This document shows, one piece after another, positions 63,599 to 64,000 of a DNA stretch of 64,000 nucleotides. How positions within the stretch are numbered: position 1 is the stretch's first letter; every line of letters begins with the position of its first letter. Origin of the DNA: Sinohyriopsis cumingii (lineage: Eukaryota; Mollusca; Bivalvia; Unionida; Unionidae); NCBI GenBank assembly GCA_028554795.2, contig CM068838.1, positions 131,511,428 through 131,575,427 of the forward strand. Reading direction: 5' to 3'. The notes under the pieces were generated by a model. That model was not told the origin of the DNA and made no database searches. It saw only the letters and a program-made list of their open reading frames with translations. Position numbers and translations under genes: made by a program.

Positions 63599-64000
63599 AT
63601 GACACTCATTGATCGTTCCAGCTCGAAAACCGTAGAGGATTGTTTTCCTTCACGTCCGCGCTTTGACTTTAAGAACCGGGGTAGTTTCCAGTCTAACCAT
63701 CCATTGTCGACTCATCCTCCTACGAAGATGTGCTCCAAACTAGCTAAGCTAAACGAAACCTACGTGAATTTGCATAGGGTCATACACAGTCTGATACCGA
63801 AACCTGAAGAGATAGAGAATGTGAGAATGCTAAAAGTCACTGAAGACCTGATAGAAGAGCTCTTCAGAGAAGAAATGAACAGGGAGAAAGAAGAATGGAC
63901 AGAGAAGTACGACTTCAGAGACAGCAGCAACAGCAACAACAACGGCAGCAGCAGCAGCAACCTGAACCTGACAGAGGCTTTGTCGATTGTCGTATCGGCA
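63599..64000 (+). CDS. ORF running off the right edge (unrecognised)
   Basis: Open from ATG 63599 to the last base (134 codons, no stop). Starts MTLIDRSSSKTVEDCFPSRP and has a helical charged part (EEIENVRMLKVTEDLIEELF REEMNREKEEWTEKYDF) followed by an Asn/Ser run (SSNSNNNGSSSSN). Codon use resembles the preceding genes. It lies past the polyadenylation signal, so it probably starts another transcript. No family recognised. Confidence 0.65.
   Translation, partial: MTLIDRSSSKTVEDCFPSRPRFDFKNRGSFQSNHPLSTHPPTKMCSKLAKLNETYVNLHRVIHSLIPKPEEIENVRMLKVTEDLIEELFREEMNREKEEWTEKYDFRDSSNSNNNGSSSSNLNLTEALSIVVSA

Larger units (their letters stand above)
45044..64000 (+). mobile_element. Polinton/Maverick element of adintovirus type (right end outside window)
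   Basis: From 45044 onward base composition and coding density change sharply. The element carries the full Polinton core set: protein-primed polymerase B, retroviral-type integrase, packaging ATPase, adenain-like protease, minor capsid (penton) and major capsid (hexon) proteins, plus core proteins and host-interaction genes. Polintons with this set are regarded as integrated forms of adintoviruses. The left end starts AG, as is usual, followed by repeated GGGAC motifs. At least nine single-base frameshifts and four in-frame stops make this copy defective as assembled. The right terminal repeat is not in view, so full length is unknown. Confidence 0.92.

Overview
The window is animal nuclear DNA. 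It is AT-rich, packed with microsatellites and several classes of retroelement, and carries three tRNA-derived SINEs of a form common in molluscs. One exon of an HSPA12-type Hsp70 gene, a family greatly expanded in bivalves and other lophotrochozoans, lies at about 8.6-8.9 kb. A mollusc or related lophotrochozoan host is the best reading, but it is inferred from repeats and one exon.

Region 1 (1-28.5 kb) is host sequence with nested, decayed transposons. It holds a minus-strand Ty3/gypsy-like element whose integrase precedes its reverse transcriptase (Gmr1-like order), interrupted in gag by a solo LTR with a perfect 5-bp target duplication, which itself contains a SINE. Also present are the HSPA12 exon, two head-to-tail minus-strand LINE copies sharing a structured 3' region, further LTRs of the same family with an integrase fragment, a short inverted-repeat transposon with a THAP-like reading frame, and many simple repeats. 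Region 2 (28.6-36.8 kb) is an old, heavily mutated Polinton/Maverick: tail-fibre-like gene, packaging ATPase, core protein, adenain-like protease, DUF5679-like zinc protein, phospholipase-A2-like domain, integrase and a B-family polymerase remnant. Region 3 (36.8-45.04 kb) is host DNA with MITE-like palindromes, a SINE, a LINE fragment, minisatellites and a dispersed repeat present twice.

Region 4 (45.04 kb to the end) is a second, much better preserved Polinton of adintovirus type, inserted at the edge of one of those repeats; its right end lies beyond the window. It encodes protein-primed DNA polymerase B, two BIR (IAP-like) proteins, tandem F-box-like proteins, small overlapping ORFs, the packaging ATPase with a 463-bp tandem triplication, a basic core protein, conserved small Polinton proteins, a chromodomain integrase, a membrane protein, minor and major capsid proteins, an adenain-like protease, and an ORF running off the end. 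Most core genes are nearly intact but interrupted by single-base frameshifts and a few in-frame stops.

The most unusual feature is at the left end of this element. A divergent gene pair (about 45.36-46.47 kb) shares a compact histone-gene-like promoter, and both genes end in a histone-type 3' processing signal, a GGCCCT/AGGGCC stem-loop followed by a GAAAAGAGA purine element. The encoded proteins are not histones. This suggests a virus-like element using replication-dependent histone mRNA 3'-end processing, which could tie expression of these genes to S phase. Many genes of the element also have a TATA box 42-63 nt before the start codon.
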